Shown: piece by piece, positions 46,992 to 58,600 of the stretch | How the letters are laid out: each line of letters opens with the position of its first letter | Position numbering within the stretch: the first letter of the stretch is position 1 | Virus record (IMG/VR): IMGVR_UViG_3300030099_007267 | Coordinates: 1 to 64,000 of that record | DNA length: 64,000 nucleotides | Direction: 5' to 3' (one strand) | Source of the DNA: a virus | Notes under the pieces: model-generated | Databases searched by the model: none | What the model was told of the DNA's origin: nothing | Seen by the model: the letters and a program-made list of their open reading frames with translations, nothing else | Translations under genes and position numbers: made by a program

Positions 46992-47675
46992 ATGGCACAA
47001 GTAAAAATTCCATCGTTACTCACAGGTAATCAGATAACAACAACTGATATCAATGATTTTATTAATTCGGTCAACAGTATTTCTGGAAATGTTAATTCTG
47101 ACAATGTTAGAGACGAAGGAATTGACAGAAGAAATTTAGGATTGCAGTCTGTACAAATAATTAGTGGCGCGACACAAACACCAACACAAACAGGAAGTCA
47201 TTTTATTTCAAGTGGCAGTTATACGATTCCCACACAAGCTAATTTTTGTTATGATCCTATTTTGTCTAGTACCGGTACACGAATACAGGTGTCAGGTATT
47301 CAATGTGATAATGGAGATAAAATATTGGTCCACTGTTCATTTTCGTTTCAAACGCTGACAAGATCCAATAATAATATAGGCGGCCCAGAAGTTCGATTTA
47401 AAATATTTGAAACAGAGTCTCAGGGGTCTACGTTTGGAGGAATACCTGGTTCTGAGAGAAGATTTAACAATTTCTTGGAGATAGATGGCCAATCAACCAA
47501 TGTAGACTATAGTTGTACGATTGTATGTTTGTTGGAGGCCTCGACCACAAGCAGTGGTGTCAACGATTACACTTTTGATTTACGCGGCTTTGCAATGCCC
47601 TCACTGGGCAGCAATGTTGCTATTACGGGGATACTACGAAACTGCCACATGTTTTACCGAGTGATAAAAAAATAA
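46992..47675 (+). CDS. tail-associated protein, family member 2
   Basis: 227 residues. Head TTTDINDFINSVNSISGNVN, then I-D-R-R-N-L-G, then an all-beta body with many Ser, Thr and Gly (SGSYTIPTQANFCYDPILSS). C-terminal strand NCHMFYRVIKK. Same plan as its neighbours but divergent in sequence. Confidence 0.6.
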   Translation: MAQVKIPSLLTGNQITTTDINDFINSVNSISGNVNSDNVRDEGIDRRNLGLQSVQIISGATQTPTQTGSHFISSGSYTIPTQANFCYDPILSSTGTRIQVSGIQCDNGDKILVHCSFSFQTLTRSNNNIGGPEVRFKIFETESQGSTFGGIPGSERRFNNFLEIDGQSTNVDYSCTIVCLLEASTTSSGVNDYTFDLRGFAMPSLGSNVAITGILRNCHMFYRVIKK

Positions 47676-48412
47676 TGCCTGTCAATATACCAGCACTAAC
47701 AACAGCGGCATCATTAAATGCCGCAACGTTAAACGATATCTTTCTTTTGGTCGAAAAATTCTTGAATGGAGGAATGGACTCTACTGATATTGACACGTCT
47801 TCCGAATGGATTGAATCTCGCCACGTGGTTAAACCAGACTTTTTTGGAGCACCTGCCCCAAGAGTACATCTTACATCCAGTGATGTACACATCCGAGAGC
47901 GATTAAATAATCTTCATACATTTGTTGTAACAAACGACATGAGCAATGGATTTATTCCAATACCAGGGCTGTCGGCTTCTTTTTACGTTGACTTAAACGC
48001 AGACGAGGCTGACACTTGTTTTGCCATAGTCAATGCAAACTTCTTCTGCTTAGAAAAGGAAGCTGTATCAGGAGACAGAAATTCAGGATTGGTTGATGAC
48101 AGTCCGAATGGTGATTTTGATCCCGATGACTATGAATCGTCGAGTTATCTAGCAGGTATTTTTGCTTTGTTTGTTAACGGAAGCGAAATAAGTAGTACAA
48201 GAAGAAACATATACGCCAACTACGATGGATTTGCGTTCAAGAACCATTCAATATCTGCTATGATTGAATTGTCAAAAGGGATGAATGACGTATCCATACG
48301 CATCAAACCTAGTCCTGATGAACAGCCAGCGAGTGCTGGTAATAACAAAGTGTATTTTTATCAAATAATGATCCGAGAACGAAACATGAACATTGAAGTA
48401 CTGTACAGGTAG
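47675..48412 (+). CDS. tail-associated protein, family member 3
   Basis: 245 residues. Head TLNDIFLLVEKFLNGGMDST with I-E-S-R-H-V, then a beta body (GLSASFYVDLNADEADTCFA) ending I-R-E-R-N-M-N-I-E-V-L-Y-R, close to the end of member 1. Completes a set of three adjacent paralogues likely to form different appendages or a mixed ring. Confidence 0.6.
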   Translation: MPVNIPALTTAASLNAATLNDIFLLVEKFLNGGMDSTDIDTSSEWIESRHVVKPDFFGAPAPRVHLTSSDVHIRERLNNLHTFVVTNDMSNGFIPIPGLSASFYVDLNADEADTCFAIVNANFFCLEKEAVSGDRNSGLVDDSPNGDFDPDDYESSSYLAGIFALFVNGSEISSTRRNIYANYDGFAFKNHSISAMIELSKGMNDVSIRIKPSPDEQPASAGNNKVYFYQIMIRERNMNIEVLYR

Positions 48413-48419
48413 GTAACAA

Positions 48420-48932
48420 ATGGCATCCGAATATTTTACAACATATGATACCAAAAAGAAGCAGAGTCAGTTTAAAGGGCCTGCGGTAGACCTAAGAGGC
48501 GAAGACGCTCCTCAACCAAGTGATTTTAAGAAGCCTGGACAAGCTTTTCTTCAGGCACTACCAGGTGCAATGCAGGGAGCAGCCACTGGAGCCAAGGTAG
48601 GGTCGCTTGTGCCTGGAATAGGCACAGGTGTTGGCGCTATTGCCGGAGGAACGATTGGTTTGGTTACTGGCTTGATGCAAGCAGACATGCAACAAGACGC
48701 AGCTTTTGCAGCCGCAGTGACCAAATATGGCTCAGCGAAAACGGCTGAGAAGGCAGCAAAGAAGTCTCAACAAGCTCAGAAGTCTATGGCCAAGCGAGCA
48801 AAAGAGGGTGCTGGTCGTGCCCCAGACTTGGCTCCAATTGTAGATACAGACAATGAAATATTAGCAATGATGCAACAAGGTGGCACATCTCAGTATGATC
48901 AAGGGATGGGCGGTTTGTATGGATACGGATAA
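48420..48932 (+). CDS. glycine-zipper internal/ejection protein
   Basis: 170 residues. Residues 45-80 (GAMQGAATGAKVGSLVPGIG, T-G-V-G-A-I-A-G-G-T-I-G-L-V-T-G) are a glycine-zipper membrane segment; around it are amphipathic Ala/Lys helices. Such proteins are packaged and inserted into the host envelope during DNA ejection. First of a run of presumed ejection proteins. Confidence 0.7.
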   Translation: MASEYFTTYDTKKKQSQFKGPAVDLRGEDAPQPSDFKKPGQAFLQALPGAMQGAATGAKVGSLVPGIGTGVGAIAGGTIGLVTGLMQADMQQDAAFAAAVTKYGSAKTAEKAAKKSQQAQKSMAKRAKEGAGRAPDLAPIVDTDNEILAMMQQGGTSQYDQGMGGLYGYG

Positions 48933-48943
48933 GGAGATTTAAA

Positions 48944-50098
48944 ATGGCTATTGACCCTAAAACTGGATATGAAATTATTGGTAGAGAGCTAGACGCAGAT
49001 TCTGCTCAACAACCTTTAATGTCAGACAGGTTTGGTACTCAGAACAAGCAAATATATAACGATCTGTTACAGGATACTGCGACAGGACAGTTTTATTACC
49101 AAAACAACAAGACAGGCAAAGTATCTCCGATTGGTGCAGACAACGTTGACTTGGTTTTGAAAAGTGCCAATTTTGCATTAGCGTCAGACAAAAAAATGGG
49201 CGAGACTGGGATTGAGCCTAATTTAATATCAGACATCCCTAAGTTTGATGACGCATCCGGTTTGACGATGGAGATGTTAGATATCGACCGTCCAGAAGAG
49301 AAAACCATTACTGAAATGCAACAACAGTATGATCCAGACACCAAAGCAGCAATGGAGAGAGCGCAGTTGTTGGACTTACAAAAACAACAACGAGCAAAAC
49401 AAGTTGGTGATGTTGGAGTGGGAGCACTTTTAGCAGGTCTAAACTATGCTACAAAGTTTGTCGGTGATAATGCAGCCCAAGAACGTGTCAAAGAGCAGTT
49501 TTCAGAACTCCGCCAAAAAGAAAAGGAGGGTCGATTGGGAGAACTGACAGGTGCCCAAGAAGAAGGTATACAAGCATTACAACGTGGTGTTGCTGCTGGT
49601 GCCAGAGAGAGACAAGTTGATACAGAAGCAAGACAAGCGGCACAGGGCGGCACTACTTCTGTTGCTGGAATGGTCGCAGGAAGAAGACAGGCGGCACAAG
49701 AAGATTTGCGAGGTAAGCAAGCTGCGTTCGGTGAGATGATACAAGCAGCCACACGGAATCTACAATTCAATACAGGTCGTCTAGATCAGTTGGGTGCTGC
49801 GATGGATTCGATCGCACAGCGTGACAAAGCGGCCGCTCAGAAATTTACGACAGAAGTTGGAGCTCTACTTGGTGCTGTAAGAGGAGCCAAGCCACTGATG
49901 AAGGATGACACCATTGATCAGTTGTATGCTGCGGCTGGTCGTCAAGATGTCTCTTTGAAGGCTGACGCTGCTGTGAAGCTGGCACAACGATTGCGGTTTG
50001 CCCCTTATTACAGTCAAGAGAGAATTGCCAAGATACTGACAGAAGAAGGTCTTGAAGCGACACCCGAACTAATTGAGAGTATATCAAGGAGTGTATAG
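48944..50098 (+). CDS. internal virion/ejection protein
   Basis: 384 residues, GGAG before ATG. Acidic, partly disordered N-terminal 130 residues, then Gln/Ala-rich helices (RVKEQFSELRQKEKEGRLGE ... ERQVDTEARQAAQGGTTSVA) and a C-terminal helical domain. Few cysteines, no enzyme motif. Composition and position match helical ejection proteins. Confidence 0.6.
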   Translation: MAIDPKTGYEIIGRELDADSAQQPLMSDRFGTQNKQIYNDLLQDTATGQFYYQNNKTGKVSPIGADNVDLVLKSANFALASDKKMGETGIEPNLISDIPKFDDASGLTMEMLDIDRPEEKTITEMQQQYDPDTKAAMERAQLLDLQKQQRAKQVGDVGVGALLAGLNYATKFVGDNAAQERVKEQFSELRQKEKEGRLGELTGAQEEGIQALQRGVAAGARERQVDTEARQAAQGGTTSVAGMVAGRRQAAQEDLRGKQAAFGEMIQAATRNLQFNTGRLDQLGAAMDSIAQRDKAAAQKFTTEVGALLGAVRGAKPLMKDDTIDQLYAAAGRQDVSLKADAAVKLAQRLRFAPYYSQERIAKILTEEGLEATPELIESISRSV

Positions 50099-52228
50099 AT
50101 GTTGAACCCAAACTCACCATATATGCCAGGAGCAGGAAGCTTAGCGTATTTTGACAGTTTTATGAAGACTGTTTCCAATATGAACGAAGCTATTATTGCG
50201 GAGAAGCAAAGAACTGATGATCCTACAATTGCTTTGAGAAACAAACAAGCTGCCCAAAGGCGACAACAACAGTTGGCAAGAGAATTAGCTGAATTAAGAA
50301 AGCTAGAAGTCACGAAAGCAAAAGCTGTTGGTCAAGACTACTCTAGTGGGATGAAAACTCAAAGAACAGCGATGTTGACTGCAGACAGGCAAAGAGCGAA
50401 AACTCAAACTGATGCTAGCAAAACCAGCAGTGATGTAAAAAAGAAAATTGATTCTGTTACAAGTGAAGACTTTATCAAAAACTTGCACAAATCGTTGAAA
50501 GTGGATCTTCGGAATAGCGGGTTTGATGACGCAACGAGTGATACTGAACTGCGCGAAGCTATTTACGTTTTCATAAAGGGACAGGATGATTCAACAGACG
50601 AGCAAATAAACGCTCGTAAAAGACAAGTAGAAATTGCAATTGGAAAGGCAATCGCAAAACAATTGGAAGTACAGGCTGACCCAGAAGGAAAAAATCCTGG
50701 TATAGAGTTAAAATATCAAAATCAACCTATTGGCGCTATACCGCAAAAAGCGTTGACCGAATTGGTTATGCGACAGTATGGATTTGGTGGTCAAGAAGCA
50801 AATCCAAGTGCGGTTAAGGACTTTAAATCTCGTATTGAAACTGATGCAGAACGATTGGTTTTTGAAGCGTCAAAGTCTGGCAGAATAGGAGTTCCAAGTC
50901 CGTCTCTTTCTGAATCTCAAAAGCGACAAGAGGAAATTTTTGCTGTTCCAACAGCGGAAACAAAAGCTCGCATAGAACAGATACAAAAAGAGATTAAAGA
51001 TCTTGATACAGAGATCGACTTGTATGACGCGAAAATAAAGGAAGGCCCAACATCAAGAGCAGATATTTATGCTCAAGCAGGTGTCACCTCTCCAATGATG
51101 CAAACTTTAAATATTCAAGATGATTTAAGACGCAGAAAGCTTCGACCTGACATCAATATCGACGAACAAATTGCTGGCTTAATGAGAGATAGAGATACTT
51201 CTTACGACCCTGAATTTGAACCACCAACGCCCCAACCGTTTGCTGGTGATTTTGAATTAGATGAGTTTGATGCGAGCGGAAGAACAGTTCCGTTCGAACA
51301 GGGATTTGGCAGAGGTCGAGGATACTTGAAAAATGTTATGAGTGAACCACAAGAGCCTTTGGCTTTGGATGAGTTTGATGCCAGTGGAAGAACAGTTCCG
51401 TTTAAAGAAGGATTTGGCAGAGGTCGAGGGTACTTAAAAAACGTTATGAGCGAACCACAAGCAACAGAAGAAGAAATTGAATTTCTTCCTTCCGAAGTAA
51501 AAAGAGTGGAAGACCCTTTTCTTTTAGATGATTTTGATGCCAGTGGAAGAACAGTTCCGTTCGAACAGGGATTTGGCAGAGGTCAAGGGTACTTGAAGAA
51601 CGTTATGAGCGAACCACAACCAAGAGATCAAAAAGCAGACGGATTGTTTCCTGAAGGGAGAACAATGCCTTTGTTATTGCCAGAGTTTGATGCCAGAGGT
51701 AGAACCGCCACTCGTAAACCTCCTTCACGACAAGCTTTTCCATCTCCTTTGGATGCGTATAGAGATCCGGAGCCACGATCGTTTTTAGGAGATGATGAAG
51801 ATTTTGATATATATGGTCTTCAAGGATCGCCCGAATACTCTAGGATGCAATCAAAAAGTCAATTAATCCAAGATATTATGGATTTTCAAGACTTTACAGG
51901 CCGTCAAATTACTCCAAAAGAACAACTTCAAAGATTTGATTACGATCAACTAAAATCTCTTGATGAACAACTTAGACTTATCCAAAGAGGATACACGTCA
52001 GAAATGCTTCAAAAAGGATTTAGAGCAGAAACAAGAATGGACGTTGAGTCTCAGATTAAAGTCAATGGACTTGATCTAAATGACTTTGATTTACTTCGAG
52101 ACAACAATGGAGACTTTATTGCTGTTCCCAAAGGAACATCTGTCAATATGAATCGCTTTACAAAGGTTCCATTTTTAAGCACACCAAAAGACATAAACAT
52201 CCCATCTTTAAGAGAGAGTCGTAGATAA
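50099..52228 (+). CDS. ejection-type protein with 32-residue repeats
   Basis: 709 residues, AAGGAG before ATG. Helical N-terminal 300 residues; then three near-identical copies of L-D-[ED]-F-D-A-S-G-R-T-V-P-F-[EK]-[QE]-G-F-G-R-G and Y-L-K-N-V-M-S-E-P-Q, plus a decayed fourth (PEFDARGRTATRK). Spacing between copies varies, which suggests linear binding or cleavage sites rather than a fold. Probably packaged with the giant protein downstream. Confidence 0.6.
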   Translation: MLNPNSPYMPGAGSLAYFDSFMKTVSNMNEAIIAEKQRTDDPTIALRNKQAAQRRQQQLARELAELRKLEVTKAKAVGQDYSSGMKTQRTAMLTADRQRAKTQTDASKTSSDVKKKIDSVTSEDFIKNLHKSLKVDLRNSGFDDATSDTELREAIYVFIKGQDDSTDEQINARKRQVEIAIGKAIAKQLEVQADPEGKNPGIELKYQNQPIGAIPQKALTELVMRQYGFGGQEANPSAVKDFKSRIETDAERLVFEASKSGRIGVPSPSLSESQKRQEEIFAVPTAETKARIEQIQKEIKDLDTEIDLYDAKIKEGPTSRADIYAQAGVTSPMMQTLNIQDDLRRRKLRPDINIDEQIAGLMRDRDTSYDPEFEPPTPQPFAGDFELDEFDASGRTVPFEQGFGRGRGYLKNVMSEPQEPLALDEFDASGRTVPFKEGFGRGRGYLKNVMSEPQATEEEIEFLPSEVKRVEDPFLLDDFDASGRTVPFEQGFGRGQGYLKNVMSEPQPRDQKADGLFPEGRTMPLLLPEFDARGRTATRKPPSRQAFPSPLDAYRDPEPRSFLGDDEDFDIYGLQGSPEYSRMQSKSQLIQDIMDFQDFTGRQITPKEQLQRFDYDQLKSLDEQLRLIQRGYTSEMLQKGFRAETRMDVESQIKVNGLDLNDFDLLRDNNGDFIAVPKGTSVNMNRFTKVPFLSTPKDINIPSLRESRR
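51250..51624 (+). repeat. three coding repeats of about 100 bp
   Basis: Copies start near 51256, 51364 and 51522, about 90% alike in DNA, separated by short unrelated linkers. Confidence 0.8.
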
Positions 52229-52653
52229 TGAAAGAAGATCTAGATAAAGATATTATTCAAGACATGTCATCTTTGGAAGAGTCTAAACATTACCGTAGGT
52301 ATCTCACAGATAGATTTGAAGTTCAAATGATCCACGAGATTGAAAACGGTCTGTGCGCACACGTGCTTGATATCGAAACGGGTCAAGAAATGAAGCTTCA
52401 TACTGGTGACGAACTAGCAGACGGCACAGTCCAAGTAACAGAAGGGGGTGTGATTTTTCAACCTCCCCGAGCAGATGTAGAATCATTCGTCTTGCGTTCT
52501 TCATCGGAAATGTCACCATTAAAGTCACATTCTTCCAGAAATAAACGTCACGAAATGAACAACCTTTTAAGACAGGAGCATCAATCCTCGCCATTGGACG
52601 ATGATGATGATACTATGATCATAGTATTGAGCGCAGAACCGATGACGTATTGA
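52228..52653 (+). CDS. unknown protein before the giant gene
   Basis: 141 residues, TAATG overlap with the upstream gene. Acidic N-terminus (MKEDLDKDIIQDMSSLEESK), a central beta stretch (CAHVLDIETGQEMKLHTGDE) and a Ser/His/Asp-rich tail. Fits a small regulatory or virion protein. No motif. Confidence 0.5.
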   Translation: MKEDLDKDIIQDMSSLEESKHYRRYLTDRFEVQMIHEIENGLCAHVLDIETGQEMKLHTGDELADGTVQVTEGGVIFQPPRADVESFVLRSSSEMSPLKSHSSRNKRHEMNNLLRQEHQSSPLDDDDDTMIIVLSAEPMTY

Positions 52654-52660
52654 GGTAAAT

Positions 52661-55600
52661 ATGGGTACTCCTGAAAACAAGATTATCTTAACTCCAGATG
52701 ATGTTGAAAAGTATACACAATTCGAAGACTTTAGAAAATATCATGGAGAGCTTGGGACAGTTGTAATCGATGCACACAAAGTTCTTATCGAGGAAGGAAA
52801 CACACCAAGTAGCATTACACCAGGGATGCTTCAAACCCAAGTGAACAAATTAGACTCTTCCCAACAGGGTGTACTTCCCGTAGCTGAAGAATTTCTTGAA
52901 AAGTTTGAATCTGTCAACCCAATATCTTCAATGACTCTAGATACAAATGAGTTGGAAAGTGATGTTGACAAACTGTATAAAAATTACATAGAACCTCATC
53001 TTACTCCTGTTAAAACTCATAAAGAGTCAAGGGAGTCTAGGCCGGTTGACCCTAGCGCGGCTGGTTTTGAGCCAAAGAACTTACAACAAGCTCAAAACGA
53101 TTACTTGAAAGCTGTAAATGATCTTATTGAAGATAGAGCAAATGAAAGGATTGCGGAATACAGCAGACAAAAAACCAAAGATAACAAATTAAAATACACA
53201 AAGGATCAGTTAGATACATTAAATAGACAAACTAAAATGATACTTCAGAAGTATTATTTGGCCAATACTTTGTACATTACCAATGAGCCGGATGGGATAC
53301 GGCAAGATATAAAAAAGTTGTTGCCGGATGAGATACCACAAGTCAGCCCAAAAGAAATTGACGATGCTATTGAACAAAAAATTAAAGTAGGAGGTATCGA
53401 TCCAATAAAACTTACACAGCTTCAAAATGATTTAGATTTTATTAAGAAAGCAGATGAAACGGGAATTATTCCTATTCCGACTAGAGAACTCACTTTGTTT
53501 AAGTTCTCGTCAACGGATTTTCCGGCTCAAAGAATAGTTGGAATTAAAGAAGAAGTTGAAAAGGATGAACAAGAACTCGTAAAGAAAAAGCAGCAAGAAG
53601 GCCATACTCCATCTGCTGCCCAAAAATCTGCGAGACTTCAAAAGAAAGAAGAAACAAAAGAGTCGTTATTAGTTGACACTGCTGAAAGTGCCGTAGACTT
53701 TGGAATGAAGATTTTTGGTTTTAAAGAAGCATATGGGGATATTGATAATCAATCTATTTCTCAAGCTGTAAGAAAAATAGGTGATGCGAATATCCAAGCA
53801 AAAGCTTTAAATTCTTTGGAAAACGCACAGAAAGAACATCGGAAAAGTCAAGCTGTCAGAAAAGAAATCTCAGAAGATTTGTCTTCAATTATTTATACAT
53901 TGTCTGAATCCAATAAACATCCAAAAGAAATTGAGCAGGTTGTAAAGGAAATAAGAGAAAGAACTATTTCTGAATCAGACAAGCGATTTATTGAAGCAAT
54001 AAATCGCAGAAACATAAATAATCTTGATGATCTTTTGAGAGAGACACACGCTTTAGTTTCCGCAACAAAGAATTCCAAAAAGCAAGAGTTTTTACTTGAA
54101 ACGACAGTTATGAGTCCAGAGCTATGGGAAAAGGGGATGGCTGATGTTTCTCCAACACAGATAGTTGAGATTGCAAAAAAACAAGGTTTTGATGAAAAGT
54201 ATGGAAATTTTTTAAAGCAAAATTTTGATGTAGCATCAATGCAGAGTTCATTGGATGAAGAGTTTTCTCAAATTGAAGAGGGTTTTTTTATTAGTGATGA
54301 TTCCAGACAACCTATTGCTAAAACCATATTCCGTCTTGGAACTGAATATGAAAAGATGGACAAAACAGAGTCTGTTGCAGATATTCCTTTAACTCCAATT
54401 GATAATCTTAAATTTTACTATGAGCTTCATGAATATGTAAAGCAAGAAATAGATAAAGAATGGGAGCCTGAACTTCGGGAGTTTACAAATCCAACGTCAG
54501 TCGCGTCAACTTACTCTAAATCTTCACTGGCTTTATCTTTGAAAACAACAGAAAATATTCTTTACTCTACTCCCTTTGAGGAAAGGGAGAAACGATCAGA
54601 GTTAAATAGACAAATTAAATCTTTGAGAAAAATGTTAGATGCTCAAACTCAACTCGATGATTACCATCAAGAGAAACCTTGGTTTGGTTTACTTTATCAA
54701 GTTGAACCAGGAGTTCTTTCTTACACTAAAGAAGGTGGCCCCTTCCGTGGGTTTGGTAATATTACGGTTTACGAAGGTGTGCGCGATATTATTGATCAAT
54801 ATCAAGCTAGAGCCTTAGAAGAGATACAACAAGAGCAACAAGCAGGGGAACAGCGACCAGTAGAACAGAAGCCTAGGTATCATCAAAGTATTGACTACGG
54901 AAAGGAATATAAGGCTACTGACGCATTTGTTAAGCAAGTAGCACTTGATACAATGAGGGAAGAATATTTAGACATATATGGAAAGCCCAAAGCCTTTAGC
55001 TCTGGTGATGAAACCAAAGTAATCACAACGTATCTTCAAGAAGGTTTGACTTTTGATGAAATGAAAGACCTTTCTAAGGCGAACGCTCAAAAATCATTGG
55101 AAGCATATCAAATAAACAGAATAATCCAAGATGATATGAGTCATCCATTTGCACGGGCTTTAATTGATATAGATTCTGCAAGTGAACTCCTTGCATCTGA
55201 GACTATATCAGGAATGAAAAAGAAGGAAGTACCTGAATTCTTTAGACAAATGCTTCCTGGTGAAGATGATGATACCATCGAGAACTTAATTATATCTGAT
55301 CAAATAGATGATTTGTTAATGAGAAGACTCAACATTGAAGCTAATTTTGTTGTAGACTCTTTTATTTCTCAACCTCTTACCGAGAACTTTGCATTTTATC
55401 TAGAAAAGCTTACTGCAAAAGCCGTTACAGATTCTTCTTCAATGGAAGCTAAAGTACAGTATACACCGATTACCTTTGCTTTTGAAACACTTACTGCATT
55501 AGCAGAAGAGGCCGTTGTTGTTCTTCCTGTTGAAACCCCAAGTTTTGGCATGTCTATGGCCACGTATTTTGGAGGAGGCCGAGCCGATTTAAACGAATAC

Positions 55601-58600
55601 TGGGAAATCAGAAAACAACAACTTGAAAAAATGGGAACTGTAAAGACACCAGACGGCCAATTTAAACACCCTCTTTCTGTGTATTTTGAACAAGAATGGG
55701 TAAGAGATGGTTTGGTTGAACATATTGACAAAAGAAAGAAAGAAGAAGAAACAGGTGACGCGAAGATAACATTTGGAGATCTTGAGAAATATACTATTGA
55801 ATACTTTAGCAGCTTGGTTGAGCCACAAGCCTTTGATGCGATGGTTCAACAAGGTTACTTTGATGATATCCTTCAAGTATACGGAAAGGCTCTTGCTGTT
55901 ATCTTGACAGGTCGTATGGACCAAGTTCCTTTTACTATTGCCACTCCAATGGAAATGGACTTTTATCTTCAAGAGCAAATGCCTGATATATATTCTGGGG
56001 TTATTCCTCCTTCTTACAATTCTTGGTCAGGACGGTTTTCTGTTTTTCTCGACTCAATGACGAATGAGCCTTTGGGCTTTCAGGAGTCTTATAGTTACCT
56101 TGGAGATGGATTAGGGTTTAGTTATGGATCTGTTCATCAAACTTTTTTAAACACTGGAACAGCTTTGTCTGTGTTTGTTCCATTTGAAAAAATCGCTGCC
56201 TCTCCAGTAAAAGCAACCTTAAAAACAGGTTCAGTGATGGCTTCTTCGACGCGTCAAGCTTTGGTTGCCATGAACAAAACCCCAATAGAAGCCGGTCTTG
56301 GCACGCAAGCAGTGCGAGGTTTAAAAGCGGGTGCCTTAGAAGCGGCTGAAATTGTGGAGGTCATTCCTTTCGTTGATGATAGGGGAACACGAATAGTAAG
56401 AGGTTTTCTACAAGAACAGATGAGTTACGAAAAGGAAACCCCTAACGCAACATTTTCAGATAGATTTCTTCGCGATGAAGAACTTTGGAGTGAAGCAATA
56501 GAGGCTTCAGCAATTACTGAACCAGACTTGAATAAATCTTTTAGAGCAGAACTCGTTAATGTTGCTGGCCAATCTGCAATAGGAGGTTTAATAGCCGGAA
56601 CGCCAGGTGCGTTGTTCTATGGTTTTAAACAAGGAATTCCATCTGCTTCAAAATTAATTGTTGATGGAGTTTTTAAAATCGCGGGACTGACAACGGAAAA
56701 GAACTTGTTGGCATTGTCATATTATTATCGAAGAAAAGGAGACTTAGCGAGTGTAGTTCACCAACAACAAATGTCACAAATGATTAAAGACGTAAGAGCA
56801 GGTCATTTAGACTCACTCTTTGAGCTTGTTAACAACACCAGCAAAAATGGTCAATACTATGAAGCAGACTACTTTCGTCAAGCAGCAAGCTCTTTAGGTA
56901 TCGATCCTAATGCGCTGGTTCTTAGTTTAATGGATCTTGGATTTGAGAACGCAAAAAAACAAAAAAGAGAAATCGAATATTTAATGGACGGAAGAAAAAT
57001 ACTCAAAGACAAATATAGTCGTAAACTGAAGAAAATAAAAAATGAAGAGCTATACAAAACAATATTTGGTCGAGATGAGATTATCTATAGAAGTAATGAG
57101 TACAAGAACCTAGAACGACAACATAAGATTCTAGTGAGAAGAAATACTTTGACCGAAACACAAGCGGCATACAATTTAGCTATATATCGATATCTAGCCT
57201 TAACTAAAGATGATCCTAAGAAGTTCCTTAAACAATTACAAGTAGTAGATTTAAACGAAACTGATTCTCTTAAAAATTTAGAAGACTACGTAAGAAATTT
57301 TGATACAGAAGAATTAGAATTTTTAAAAAAAGAAAAAGGTCAACAAGCCGTAGAATTTTTAAAATCAGACACGACGTATGAGCAAGATGCGTATAACAAG
57401 TCTATTGGATTGTATTCTTTTCTAAGTCAGAAAAAACAAGATTTAAATCCTGGTGATGCTAGAGAATATGTAAAGTCTTTTCAAGATATGAGTCTTGTCG
57501 AGCAAGAAGCCAAAGAGAAACCTAGTGTTGTTAAAGGCACCGAGGCTCAGAAACACAATCCTCCATCTAAAGAAATGGAAAAATTTGCTAGTGCTATTGT
57601 AACAATTGGTAACAATCGAGTTCAAGTATTCTTTGAAATATCCAAAAAGGATAAAAAATTATCCATAAAAGAAATCCATATCGACAATCCACCGATGATT
57701 CCTTTGGACGATGTAATGTTGCGAGTTAAAGCAACCAAAAAATTGTTTTCAAAGAAACTGCTAGAAAACAATTTAACATTAGAGTGGAATCCAGAGTTGG
57801 TATTCTTTCAATTAAAAGAAGCACCACAGGAAATGTTGAACTCATATACAGAGTTAATGCACCAATATATGGATAATTTTGTTGACAACATTGATGAATC
57901 TAAAAAAACCCAAAGAAGACAACAACCAAAAAGAACTGTCGCGCTACAGGTTGTAACCTCATTACGCAAAAATAAAAACATAGCCAAGAATAAGGACTTA
58001 GGAACCTTCAAGGTTGTAGACACAAATGAAGAATTATCGTTACATCCTCAATATCAGAAGATGATTAATGTAGACTATGAAATTGCGTCTAGAGCTATAC
58101 AAGAACAACTTAATTCAATACAAAAAGCAAACAAAAAAATTAAAGATATTGAAAAGAAAAATGTTTCAATCTTACAAGACAAATTAAGCTTGATTGAGTT
58201 TAATGCAGAAGCAAAAGAAACACCGAAAAAGTCTGTTACTGAGAACGCTTTAGCTGAGTTAGCTACGTATATGTACAACAGTAAAATATATTATGATATT
58301 GAAGACAAGATAAAAGCATTCGCAAAGAAAATTGATGAACAAGACACTCCTGAAAAAAAGCAACAAAAGTTTGATGAAATCCGAGAAGCTTTGAGAAGCG
58401 GAGTAGGCAATCAGTACAGAAAAGCAATGACAACAGAAATTGTTAGGAAAAACCGTGCTGAACAGAAAATTAGAAAGGCTGAAAAAGCTATTGATATTGT
58501 CAAGCCTACTTTTGATGAAGTGGTTGAAGAAAAAGTTCAGAAGCCTTTGGTTACTGAAGACTTAAGCGACGGTGGTCTTGAAACTATTCTCTCAACGGAA

